64,000 nt of DNA from Eurosta solidaginis (taxonomy: Eukaryota; Arthropoda; Insecta; Diptera; Tephritidae): NCBI RefSeq assembly GCF_040869045.1, contig NC_090319.1, positions 55,710,779 to 55,774,778 on the forward strand. The letters are read 5' to 3'. The notes beneath the pieces are model-generated. The model did no database searches, was not told the origin of the DNA, and saw only the letters and a program-made list of their open reading frames with translations. The position numbers and the translations under genes were made by a program. Every line of letters begins with the position of its first letter. The first letter of the stretch is position 1. Below, in pieces: positions 11,936-22,204 of this stretch.

Positions 11936-12649
11936 TAGTGGAATTCACTAACTTATAACGATGCGATTTGTCGAGATTCTAATTAACTTTTTCGTCGCTT
12001 GCCTTATCGATTGTAGTATTCACTAACTTAGTTAAAACGACTCGAAATAAATGACATTTAAATTTCGTTTTAAGAGTAGAAAGGTGGCAGCACAGCTTAG
12101 CGAAACCTAAAAAATGCAAAAAGCACAAAACGAATGCCAAAAATAAATAAATTCCGTATACTAACTGCTTTTAAAAGTCATTATTGTGAAGTTTTTACCA
12201 ATTTTAACAAAAGGTGTACTTATAAGTAAATGCGGTATTAATTTCGTTTTTCTCTGTTGATATCGCAGCTATTCTTGTACCTCTTAATTGACCAACATGT
12301 TGAGAAATAATATCACAAGTCTGAGGTTAGTCAGTACAGCTTTCGAAACTCCGTTGCATTCAACTGGAATGGGTTATCTACTTCTCTAAGAAGGTGTCTC
12401 TCCACTGGCGATGGGGTTAGTAAATCTTCATCTTGTGATAAAACGTATACCAAGTACTCAAATGCTATTTGATTTATAAATAAAGTGTTTGAAAGCAATT
12501 AATTAAAGTTCCAATTTTCTTTTTTAACTAAAATTACCAGAAATATTAATTTCGTGATTTTTAACGCAGCAAATTTACTTGCCGTTTATTTAACAACACA
12601 GCTGATCTTTGATAAACAAATATAGATATAGAGTTAGTGAACTCCACTA
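11936..12649. mobile_element. 714-bp non-autonomous element with 18-bp inverted ends
   Basis: The left end TAGTGGAATTCACTAACT and the right end (reverse complement TAGTGGAGTTCACTAACT) match at 17 of 18 bases. The interior is AT-rich and non-coding, with a second internal copy of ATTCACTAACTTA. A second, shorter copy in the opposite orientation lies at about 50390-50736, inside another repeat. The second copy shows that this is a dispersed family and not a chance palindrome. No target duplication is obvious. Confidence 0.75.
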
Positions 12650-13140
12650 TTAAACTAGTGACACTTTGTACTCATTACATATTGTTTTATCTTTTTCATA
12701 AATAGTTGGACAGATTCATATTTATCGTTTCAGTGAAATTGGTTCGCAATCCGGCATCGTATAACACGATACGATCCCTGATTTCGTGCTTATTCAATAT
12801 CAATATATTCAGGATCCAAACTAATCCATGTACTTAGTTCGGTAAATATATGTATGTACCTCAATTTTTGATTAACTTATCATATTAATGCACGGCTAAA
12901 TCAAATACTGTTTCTCTTACTACTTACAGGGACATCTGGGTATGAAAAATAAACAAATAAAATGGACACAAGCAAAAACCAATTAAAGTAAACACAAGAA
13001 GAACATAAGAAATATGCAAGAAAGTAAAAAAAAGTAGACCTTAAGAATTTTAATTCATATTTTGTTTTAAGGCCATGTAAAAGAGCTTAAAGAGGAGCGA
13101 GCAAAGAAAAAATTGCAAAACCATAAACACACAACACTTA
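12650..13140. other. Intronic DNA with one short palindromic segment
   Basis: Around 12755-12782 the sequence CATCGTATAACACGATACGATCC is partly palindromic and resembles GGGATCGTATGACACGATGCGG at 58139-58161. It may be a small dispersed repeat. Otherwise nothing is recognised. Confidence 0.4.
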
Positions 13141-13551
13141 AGGGCCAATTAATGGTGACTTATCCATAACCAGATAAAACAGCTGATCGAACCAACCTTA
13201 TGGAAATCAATGTAATCGGTTTAATGGTGGCATACCATAACGCTAAAGCCATAACCATATCATAGCCAACCAATTGGTTTTTGGTTTTTGGCCATATCCA
13301 TAACCTAAAGCTATTTGAGTTGTTGAATTTATTAACTTTTTGTATATTTTTTTTTATTGTTTTGGATACGTTTTGACTAAGAGACTTATTGTTTGTGGAA
13401 AATGTTTGTAATTTTTTGCGTTTTCCACATTTTTATGAAAATGTCAGAAGTTTCAGGTTATGACACCATTAATCGATCACAATGGAGATGGTTATGGATA
13501 TGGGTATGGTTACGACTATGGCGTTAGGGTTAAGGAAGTTTAATTGGCCCT
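13141..13551. mobile_element. PIF/Harbinger-type MITE, 411 bp, TTA target duplication
   Basis: The ends are AGGGCCAATTAA and its reverse complement TTAATTGGCCCT, flanked on both sides by TTA (13138-13140 and 13552-13554). A 3-bp TTA/TWA duplication is the signature of PIF/Harbinger elements. The subterminal regions carry many copies of CCATAACC or its complement GGTTATGG, possible transposase binding sites. No transposase is encoded. Confidence 0.8.
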
Positions 13552-13879
13552 TTAAACGTATAATTTACGTTAAGGAACAAAGGAAAAATCTTTTTACAGC
13601 AACAACAACAACAACAAATTGTTTAAAAACACTTACATGCTCGCCATCAGATTTACGATTGGGTTCCATCTATTAGCACATATATTTGTTGACACGAGTA
13701 ATTGCATTGTTGGTAGCATTGTGTGATAAGGGAAGTCGTTATTAGTAGTGTTAAAGATAAATTGTTATTAAACACGCACATAATTTTTTAGGATGCTGGA
13801 ATACATAATAGTTATTTCTATATGTATGTTGCCACTAAGATACTCTCTTTCCTACCATGAGCTATCACAAAAACCTTTC

Positions 13880-14083
13880 AACACTGTTTTCAGACTTCTT
13901 TGCTGGGTGCTATCCATGCTAAAGAGATGTAAATCAGTTTTGAACTGGGAGGGATCAGTATCATAGAATTATGGTGTGATACCAAAGGATTGTCTATCAA
14001 TCTTAATAAAACTGCTCTAATGCATTTTACCCGGAGAAGAAAACTAACAATGTCCGAACCATCCCTGGGTGGCACCAAAATCT
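13880..14083 (+). mobile_element. RNase H-type LINE RT thumb fragment
   Basis: One plus-strand frame at about 13970-14080 reads WCDTKGLSINLNKTALMHF followed by TRRRKLTMSEP, matching the post-YADD thumb region of LOA/R1-type LINE reverse transcriptases. It is truncated at both ends. A SINE fragment abuts its right end. Confidence 0.6.
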
Positions 14084-14245
14084 TAGTGAAAACTCATCTG
14101 CCTTGCAGATGCCGTTCGGAGTCGGCACAAAATGTGTAGGTCCCGTCCCGCCGATTTGTAGGAAAATTTAAGGGAGCACGACGCAAATTGGATGACAAGG
14201 TCGACCTAAAATCTCTTCGGAGGTTATCGCGCCTTATTTTATATT
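14080..14245 (+). repeat. SINE family 1 fragment (3' half)
   Basis: Contains GAAAACTCATCTGCCTTGCA, GATGCCGTTCGGAGTCGGCA, GCACGACGCAAATTGGATGA and TCTCTTCGGAGGTTATCGCG, ending in TTATTTTATATTTTA. The tRNA-like head is missing. Confidence 0.8.
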
Positions 14246-14289
14246 TTATATCAAAATGGTATACTGTTGTGAAGCCAATAGTCATCTAT

Positions 14290-14710
14290 GCTACCACCCC
14301 CAGCGGGTTAGGAAGTTAGAATATACCCGCGGTAGGTATGCCTGTCGTAAGAGGCGACTAAAATACCATATTCAAGGGGTTGTGTAGCGCAACCTTTTCA
14401 GGTTGCCAGCGCAATATACAGCTTCTGCAAACCCATTTGCCAACCTCACCTATCCGTGGCGAATCCCGTTTCATTAACAGCCGAGGCTCTGGCGACACCG
14501 AACTCCTCATGGATCTAGGGTGTGGGAGGGCGGTATGCCCTAGAAGGTCGCATGTGGTCATAACAAATCGTTCTCGAGATGGTCGGGCTTGATACCGGAA
14601 CGTATCGGATCTGCATCCGGCAAAGGCCCATCAACTCAATAACACTCCCCAAGGCCTTCGCGGAGTGTCCTTATCGCTACAAGAACACCAACAACAACAG
14701 CACAAGAAAT
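14290..14710 (+). repeat. Family X repeat, most complete copy
   Basis: The head GCGGGTTAGGAAGTTAGAAT is followed by ACCCGCGGTAGGTATGCC and TGTCGTAAGAGGCGACTAAA, then GGGGTTGTGTAGCGCAACC, a middle with GGCTCTGGCGAC and CTCATGGATCTAGGG, and CGGATCTGCATCCGGCAAAG, ending in CGCTACAAGAACACCAACAA. No protein. The head can form GCGGGT/ACCCGC, GGTAT/ATACC and GCCT/AGGC stems. The same head recurs at 23638-23705. About 420 bp. Confidence 0.72.
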
Positions 14711-15500
14711 GTTCACCTGTCTTATCATCCCCAAGGTATGAACGGTAGATTGTGTTATCATGTAAGTGAAACCAGGTAAGATTGATGGCTATTCCTACCT
14801 ATAGCCCCTAGATGCTTCTCAATTTTTACTTATCGAAATATTCACAGTTTCTAACTGTATATAAACCTGGGCTCTGGTGGCATGGAATCACGTGGCATTG
14901 GAAGAGAGACGAGTGTTTATATCGCAGTTCTCAAGTGGTCTTACGGCCCATTTCCAAGCAATAAGAAGCAGGTTTTAAAGAGGAAGCTTCCGTGCAACAT
15001 TTATACGAAAATTGGCGGCCTGATTTGACGAAGTCGGGCCGCTATTAGACTGATATTATTTTGGTCTCTAAATATGCACTTTGCGAATTTCAGATTTTCT
15101 ACGCTTTATCAGAACTGGAACTTGAGCTGTACGTCGCGGAAAGTGTATTCTCACTTTCAGGCAGAGTTATAGGCAATTCCGATTATATAACCTTTAACAT
15201 GCCCATAGCTCTGAAGCTCTTTGGTAGCAAGTGATAGTGAGTATGCATAGTGACAACGGAGTTTCGATCAGTACCACAGTACTGCAGCAAGGAAACACTC
15301 GATTATTTCTCAACTGTAACTTATTGAAATGACTAATTTTTGCCCAATTTGTTCAAATTTCCTCAAATATGTATTTTTAAATTTACGGAGAAAATATTTA
15401 GTTGTTGGTGGTAGTTCGGTACCCTCGCTTATAGTACTAATAGTGTTGTACGCATCGCATATACGTCTTGGAGTAAGGACGATGACAACGTTCCAAGAAG
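14711..15500. other. Intronic DNA, nothing recognised
   Basis: No open frame with recognisable similarity. No repeat that recurs elsewhere in the window was found. Confidence 0.5.
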
Positions 15501-16068
15501 TTTTTTATATATTTATTTATTAGTCTACAAATTTAACAATTAATCAGACTAAGTATAATTAAGGATAACAGAATAAATTACAGAAGCATACATAGTGAGC
15601 AAAATTATATTATAAAATATGTATATATATTATTAAATCAGTTGTCGGAATGGACTGTGATGCCGAGCAACGGAACTGATTATTAGTGCTGTCGGAATAG
15701 ACGTGATTTCGAGCAGCTGATGTATATTTAACACACAATGAGTAGGGCTGCGATGCGTGGGAGGTTGGAAAGGCCACCCACCCAAAGTAACTGGAGCTGG
15801 TAACATATTTAGTTTAACATGTTAATTTTGAATAAGTTATGCGTTCAAAACAGTGAGTGTATATTTTTTTATACTGTAGAGTGTGTCACAAGTATCAATA
15901 TTATTGCAGTGATTATTGAAATCTTGACACAGACAACGAATAGGTTCATGCATTTGAAAATTCGATCTACAGGTAATTAAATATAGCGGTTGGAAATACC
16001 GAGAAGTCCTAAAAGGGACATTAAGCATCACCTCGCCTGGACTGTTTATCATCCCTCTTAAGAGTTTT

Positions 16069-16134
16069 ACCATGAATAAAACGATAAGCCGCAGGGAGAT
16101 GCCTGTGGGAGATGCTTGGCGTTTTATTCATGGT
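16069..16134. repeat. Perfect 15-bp inverted repeat (hairpin) inside the CR1-group LINE
   Basis: ACCATGAATAAAACG at 16069-16083 and its exact reverse complement at 16120-16134 enclose a 36-bp loop that itself contains a GCATCTCCC/GGGAGATGC pairing. It lies at the junction between two reading-frame blocks of the LINE. Confidence 0.75.
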
Positions 16135-18081
16135 CACTACAGAGCCGGCAGCTGTAAAAGTTTTAACCGGCTGCAGTAGGGCGGTAGATTCCTTGATGGA
16201 TCACATGGCAAATGATTTAAAGCAAAAAGCAATAAAAAGCTTTTGGACCGATTCAAATTTTTCGCTATGAATTTGATAACGCGGGTTCCAGATAATGGAA
16301 GCATATTCCAAAGCATATTCCAATATAGGTCTTACTAACGATAAAAAAAGAGTTTTAGTGGCTTTTTTTGAAAGCCAAAGTCCCTCTAGCCCATTCACAC
16401 ACGATTCGATATGTAATTTGAAGTCCAGCTTAGGGTCCATCATAACGCCAAGATCAGTAAAGTTTGTGACTTGCTTAATGATATAATCGCCTATCAAGTA
16501 CTGATGGGATTTAAAAGATTTCCTCGTAAAACACATAAACTTGCACTTCGGTAAGTTTAGTGAAATGACGTTCATATCACAACACTCAACTAGGTTATTC
16601 ACATCCGATTGAAGAAGTGCCCTATCTTCAGGTGAGACAATAGGCATAACCAGTTTGACATCATCAGCGTACATCAGCGGCATGCAGTGCTTCAAAACAT
16701 TTGGGAGGTCATTAATGAAGAGCAGGAACAACACTGGACCAAAGTGACTGTCCTGGGGAACTCCAGAAGATACCTTAATGAATCCAGACAAGCAATTGTT
16801 AAACACAACGGTTTGCTTTCTTCCTTCCAAGTACGAAGAAACACAAGAGAGAAGCCGTGATGGGAAACCCAATCGATTGAGTTTTAGTAGGAGTAAGGAA
16901 TGGGAAACTTTATCAAACGCCTTACTGAAATCAGTATAAATGACATCAACTTCGCAGTTCGTCCTAAAGTTATTGGTTACAAGAGTTGTGAACTCCAGCA
17001 AGTTAGACAAAGTGGACTAAGCCTTGCAAAAGCCATGTAGTGACAGGTCCATTGCTGAAGATACTAAAAGCCAGTTGCCTTGTGACAATTGATTCAAATA
17101 GTTTTGGAATAGCACAAAGTTTGGCTATTCCACTATAGTTTGTGACACAAGATCTACTCCCACTTTTATAAAGTGGTATTATAAATGACTCCTTCCACTC
17201 TTTAGGGAATATCCCTTGCCACAAAGAGGCATTAAATAAGCAGGTAAGGGGTAGACAAAGAAATTTAGCGCAAGTTCTTAGCACAACAGATGGTATTTCA
17301 TCAGATCCACTGGAGTAGGAAATTTTCAGAATTTCCAGATGCCTTAGTACCTCATCTGTATGAATATATGGGATACCTACTGAGTTAATCGAAGGTAGCA
17401 TATATTGATAATCCACCAGAGGGGAGTCAGGGATAGTCGAATAATTAGATTTAATAAAGTCAGCAAACATATTACAGAAGTATACCCTTTAATTTTTCTT
17501 TGGGAGTTGACGAAGGAATAAAATGATTTTGGATTGGAAGAGATCCTATGCTTCATCAGATAATTCTTATAGCATCTTATCTGTAGCCTGTTGTACTTAA
17601 GGCGCAAGATAGAATATGCAGCATAATCACTATTAGAACCAGATAATTTGAAACGCTTGAAGAAGCGTGTTTTTTTTTATTTTTTAGATAGCTAAGTTCT
17701 CTAGAGCTCCAAGCAGTAGTTGGGGGTGCTAGAGGTTTTGGAAAAAGGCACATATTTGAGAAATATTGCATGTAAAACGTTGGTGAAATGAATGGATCTC
17801 GCTTCAATATCTCCGTCGTATTCAGGCCACGTTATTTTAGAGACTTCATCGATTAGTAAAGACCAATTGGCTTTCCTAAGCAGAAACCGGTGAGAAGACG
17901 CATTCGGATCAGTAGTATTCCGCACCGGTAAACTGAGACAATCCAGGTATATTGAAAGTGATGGATGATAAACATCCGCAGGCAACACCACTGGATCACA
18001 TCGAGTTACAGAACAATTCGATGTGTCGTCTGAAAATATTAAATCAAGATATTTAATTTATTATGAATTCTGTTAAGTTGA

Positions 18082-18440
18082 CCACCGTGGTGTGATGGTA
18101 GCGTGCTCCGCCTATCACACCGTATTCCCTGGGTTCAACTCCCGGGCAAAGCAACATCAAAATTTTAGAAATAAGATTTTTCAATTAGAAGAAATTTTTC
18201 TAAGCGGGGTCGCCCCTCGGCAGTGTCTGGCAAGCGCTCCGATTGTATTTCTGCCATGAAAAGCTCTCAGTGAAAACTCATCTGCCTTGCAGATGCCGTT
18301 CGGAGTCGGCATAAAACATGTACGTCCCGTCCGGCCAATTTGTAGGGAAAAATCAAGAGGAGCACGACGCAAATTGGAAGAGAAGCTCGGCCTTAGATCT
18401 CTTCGGAGGTTATCGCGCCTTACATTTATTTTTTTATTTT
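18082..18440 (+). repeat. Full-length tRNA-derived SINE (family 1)
   Basis: The head CCACCGTGGTGTGATGGTAG has an A-box-like segment (TGTGATGGTAGCG). The exact B-box GGTTCAACTCC lies at about 18133-18143, tRNA-like spacing downstream. The body includes GATGCCGTTCGGAGTCGGCA and GCACGACGCAAATTGGAAGA, and the tail ends TTACATTTATTTTTTTATTT. It is flanked by a perfect direct repeat of about 25 bp containing TTATTATGAATTCTGTTAAG, at 18057-18081 and 18439-18463. This is the signature of target-primed retrotransposition. The insertion splits the endonuclease frame of the surrounding LINE. Confidence 0.9.
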
Positions 18441-19349
18441 TATTATGAATTCTGTTAAGTTGATAAAGACCAACGTCTGCAAGGTCATTTAAAAACTCGT
18501 AGAATACAACATTACAAGCAGTGGGAACTACTATTCCGTCAAAAAAATTCCACGACACAAAGGGCAGATTGAAGTTGCCAGCCACTAAGACAGAATCAAC
18601 AGACCTAGCAGACATAGCAAATATTACCTTTAATAGGGAAGAGTGTTTTAGGTATATAGAAATATCTGACTGAGGCGGAATATAAGACGCTACAAAATAT
18701 TAATAAGTAGATAATTGTTTAACTCGCACGCAGAGGATTTCAACATCAGCAGATTCATCGAAATACACTTCCTCAGCAGAGAACCTGGTATGTACGGCGA
18801 TTAACACGCCTCCACCAACTCTATTTTTTCGGTCTTTTCTAAAGATCTCATATGAGTCTGCTAACATCTCAGAGTTAAACACCGTTGGTTTCAACCATGT
18901 CTCAGTAAAAACCAAAACGTCATAACAAAAGTCATAACATCGGAGAAAAAGATCCACTAGTTTAGTATTTAGACCCCTAACATTCTGATAATAGACATTG
19001 AGGTCATTACGAAAGGTATCAGATAAATCTACGACTCCGCGGAAATTTCTACGTCTTTTTGAAAAAAACGGAAGGGTTTAATGTATACATTAGTGGGCCA
19101 AATAGAAGCATTGAAAAGTTTGCTGTATTATTTTCAACCACTCGAACTTTAAAAGAGACTCTCACTTTCTTTGAAATACTTGGACCTTAAAGCATTGGAA
19201 ACGAAGAGATGAGCTGTACTAGGATTACGCAGATGTTTACAGAGTTCAACATATACAAATCCTTGCTACTCTTGCTATTTCTATTTGGCGTGTTTTAGGG
19301 ATACGAAACGATTCTTCTATGTAAGCGCTCATTTAGAAAACCGATGGAG

Positions 19350-19765
19350 TTAAGCCAAAGCCTATAAACTCCACAAACAGGCGTCGGACCTCTATGCCAG
19401 GAACAGCCCGGTGAATCCTGTACTCAAAGAACAATACCCAAAACTTGAAGAAGAGGAACGCACACTCCCTAAGGAAACGCGAGTCACTCTAGCTCAACTT
19501 CAATCTGTATACTATAACGGGTTAAGCTGTTATCTATCCAGAATCAACCCCGACATACAAGACATATGTCCTGCTTGTAACGTGTCCCCACATGACATCA
19601 ACCATCTCTTCAACTGTATTGTGGAAGCAACGCCTCTAACACACCTCTCATAATGGTCCACCCCTGTTGAAACAGCAAGCTTCCTTGGACTCCCGTTAGA
19701 AGATATTGATGACAATTTGTGATCGGTCGCACCTATTGGATGGGGCGAAGCACTGCTCCAATAAC
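19350..19765 (+). mobile_element. 3' fragment of (CAA)n-tailed LINE
   Basis: Encodes PVNPVLKEQYPKLEEEERTL, RINPDIQDICPACNVSPHD and NHLF, closely similar to the C-terminus of the LINE ending at 27745. The Cys-His motif (CPAC-X6-H-X4-H-X4-C) is preserved. It ends CACTGCTCCAATAACAACAA. A TAA stop interrupts the last segment. 5' truncated. Confidence 0.8.
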
Positions 19766-19969
19766 AACAACAAACATTTAAAAACTAAAGACACTATGCT
19801 CAAGGATGCTAATTCCAAATACATATATCTCTCTTTCATAACTTTTTTGTTTTTCAATTGGTCACAGAAATGTAAAATAACAAATACCTAAAAGATAGCA
19901 ATAATTTGCAAGCATAGAAATTTTTTTAAAATAAAAAGCAACCAACAAATTTAAATTAATATTAATCAC

Positions 19970-20243
19970 CTGATCTTCAATGGTGCGATGATCGGTCTCC
20001 TGCAGCCAAGTACCCAAAATAATAGAATCATCGCCATGGCATAGAGCGCGTAGTAGTGAGTTTGTAGTATTAGCTGGATTTTCAGAGAGTGTGAACTCAG
20101 CGACAAGCATACGTAGCAGATGTGTATACGAGGATTCTAAAGCATGCGGCGGTAGAAGAGAGAGCGTTTCGTATAGACGTAAGCGTACCATGGCCGCTGG
20201 AGCTTTCAATTGGGTGCCATAGCTTTTCAAAACAGGCGATAGA
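19970..20243 (-). CDS. HEATR5B: HEATR5B exon D (residues 654-745)
   Basis: The acceptor AG is at 20245-20244. The first base completes the codon split by the 70-bp intron, giving [13 protein letters not shown]. The exon carries the well-conserved stretches [38 protein letters not shown] and [15 protein letters not shown]. It ends in phase 0 after CAG at 19970, with donor GTGATT at 19969-19964. That donor is a weaker match than the GTAAGT used elsewhere in the gene. It faces the 10.4-kb transposon-filled intron. Confidence 0.95.
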
Positions 20244-20313
20244 CTGCATTTATAAAAAGTTAAATTTATTTTTTTTAAATTACAAAAACGTAATTTTATA
20301 TTAAATTACTTAC

Positions 20314-21788
20314 TTCACCAACATAGCCAGCGCGCTCTCAATAGGCGTCAACAAACGACGAGTTATATCCTCGCTCACCAAATCGGCACAATTTAACAAA
20401 AAGCTATACATTACCGATAGAGCACCGGCGCGTCCCTCCAATGTTACTTGCCATGTAAACGCATCGCCACGTGCTTTCTCCGATTCGAGCTCCTTATTTG
20501 AACGCGGAAATGAATTACGCCACAACAACAACATACGTGGTAATAAACCTTTAACCACTGGTGAACCAAGTGTCATTATGGCACCAATTAATAACCAACC
20601 CGCTTGTGTACGATTCAAAGACATACGACTATTTTGCGATGCGGAACGTAAAAGTTCTTCTGCTGTATTAAATACAACTTTGCCTTTGGTATGTGGTATG
20701 CCTAATGGTGAATAACGTACACTGCCTAAGGTGGCAGCCAAAGCAGCGCTATAACCAGCGATTGCTTCAGGCGACGAGCGCATCTGCTCAATAGCATCAA
20801 CAAAACGATCTATGAGTGGCGTTATTTGACTTGGTACAGCGACGCAGAAGCAACGCAAACACCATGCAGCAGCTAAACGTGCCGCAGCGCATGGGTGCAC
20901 CAGCACTGCACAGGTAGCATCAATTGAGTTCAATGTGTGATCATGTAGCAAACTTTGTGCTGTAGTGCCCAAACCAAGCACTAGTGAACCTAACTCTTGT
21001 AGCGCACAAACCAATAGATGTTGACTAAAAAGTGTTTCTTGATTAGAATCTTTTGCGTTTTCGGGATTGAAATCGATTGAATTCATTTGTTTGGCTATAA
21101 TATGTATGAGCTCCTTGCATGCTGATGTTTGCGCCTTCTCCCCCAACATTTTTCCAATAATCGAACGTAATATAAAATTAATACATTTACGTGAATATAC
21201 AGCATCGACGTGAGATGAAGCAGCTTTTGGATTTGCTACCAAATCTAATACATGAATTAGAAAAGTGTTTAGATTACGTTCCAACCAAACGCTTCCCATA
21301 AATTGTACGAATACCACATATGAATGTGTAACGCCAACACGCACCTCACGATTTACGCTTGAACTACCTTTGATAATTTCACCTGTACCCTTGAGGAAAG
21401 ACACGCCACCACGCAAAAATCCAGACATTAAAATACCCAAAACTTCATCGAGTGAAACGTTGCGCGCTTGATTTTTTGTAGGTATAGGTTGACCTGGTTT
21501 TTTGTTGGCTCCTTCTGGTGGTTGTTGTGTGAAAGCCAGTAATGTTCCTAGTAGTTTGGCGACCGCACAACGCACCTCATAGTTGCTACCATCAAAAGCA
21601 CGAAAACATAGTGAAGCTAAACTTTCGAGTTCTGTTTGATAGAGAAAGGGTGCATGATTGATCATTTCTAGTACGCATTTAGCGGCTGCAACACGTACAG
21701 CCATTACACGATCTGTGAGACAATGTTTCGTTGCTTTGTAGATGTCTTTGTGGACATTTGAGATGGCAGTACCCATGCCTGCACAAAC
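20314..21788 (-). CDS. HEATR5B: HEATR5B exon C (residues 163-654, HEAT-repeat core)
   Basis: The largest single block of the N-terminal half (1475 bp). The acceptor AG is at 21790-21789 and the exon opens with VCAGMGTAISNVHKDIYKA. It contains long conserved tracts: MAVRVAAAKCVLEM, SSVNREVRVGVTHSYVVF, SHVDAVYSRKCINFILRS, HPCAAARLAAAWCLRCFCV, NRTQAGWLLIGAIMTLGSP and RGDAFTWQVTLEGRAGAL. These repeated amphipathic helices are the HEAT-repeat scaffold. The exon ends two bases into a codon at 20314 before donor GTAAGT. No frameshift or stop interrupts it. The preceding intron is 79 bp and the following one 70 bp, typical fly sizes. Confidence 0.96.
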
Positions 21789-21867
21789 CTAGAAACAAGT
21801 GAAGAGGCATATTTAATATTGAATGTAAAATTTCAGTGAACATATAAGAGAGTTTTTGTTGCCTTAC

Positions 21868-22015
21868 CTTTTCGAGGGTTATCATAATTTCAGTGCGTGC
21901 TTGAGACTCCGCATTGCGTAGAGTGCGTATAAGTATTTGCACCGTTTCTTCATAGGAGCGGCCCATCATACGTCCAAGTTTCTCATACATTGAGCCCAAA
22001 ACGCAAATTGCAGCT
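21868..22015 (-). CDS. HEATR5B: HEATR5B exon B (residues 113-162)
   Basis: The acceptor AG lies at 22017-22016. The first base, A, completes the Leu codon begun in exon A 19.7 kb away, giving LAAICVLGSMYEKLGRMMG, a highly conserved HEATR5 segment. The exon runs through the Arg-Asn-Ala-Glu-Ser-Gln-rich helix to LEK and ends in phase 0 at donor GTAAGG (21867-21862). It is only 148 bp, isolated at the edge of the largest intron. The conserved sequence on both sides of the junction is the evidence that this huge intron is correctly bridged. Confidence 0.94.
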
Positions 22016-22204
22016 CTAAAAGAAAATGTGATTTAAGCGTTTTATAAGTTTCAGTAGATAGTATTTATTTGGAGCTGAGACTAGGGCAGTGAAATTTGTG
22101 GGGGAAATGCTGTTTTTATGTGCGAGCTACAACAACATCATCATTATGATTAATTACCGCCACACCGCCTAGGCGATTGTGACCGTTGCTAAGCAAATTA
22201 CGCC

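Larger units (their letters stand above)
15800..19085 (-). mobile_element. CR1/Jockey-group LINE, broken, with nested SINE
   Basis: Minus-strand order of a LINE ORF2. The endonuclease starts at about 19000 (NVYYQNVRGLNTKLVDL, then VFTETWL and GGGVLIAVHTRF), continues through 18615-18480 (VLVAGNFNLPFVSW) and resumes after a SINE insertion at 18000-17700. The reverse transcriptase follows (17470-16201): YTDFSKAFDKVSHSLLL, SSGVPQDSHFGP and YADDVKL at 16671-16651. A C-terminal piece at 16073-15837 matches the end of such proteins. At least five frameshifts or stops are present. There is no RNase H domain. The 3' untranslated end is somewhere left of 15837. Confidence 0.85.

Noticed and set aside
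18181..18615. Single 144-codon protein at 18615-18181 (minus)
   Set aside because: It is a fusion of LINE endonuclease sequence with the translated SINE insertion, not a real gene.
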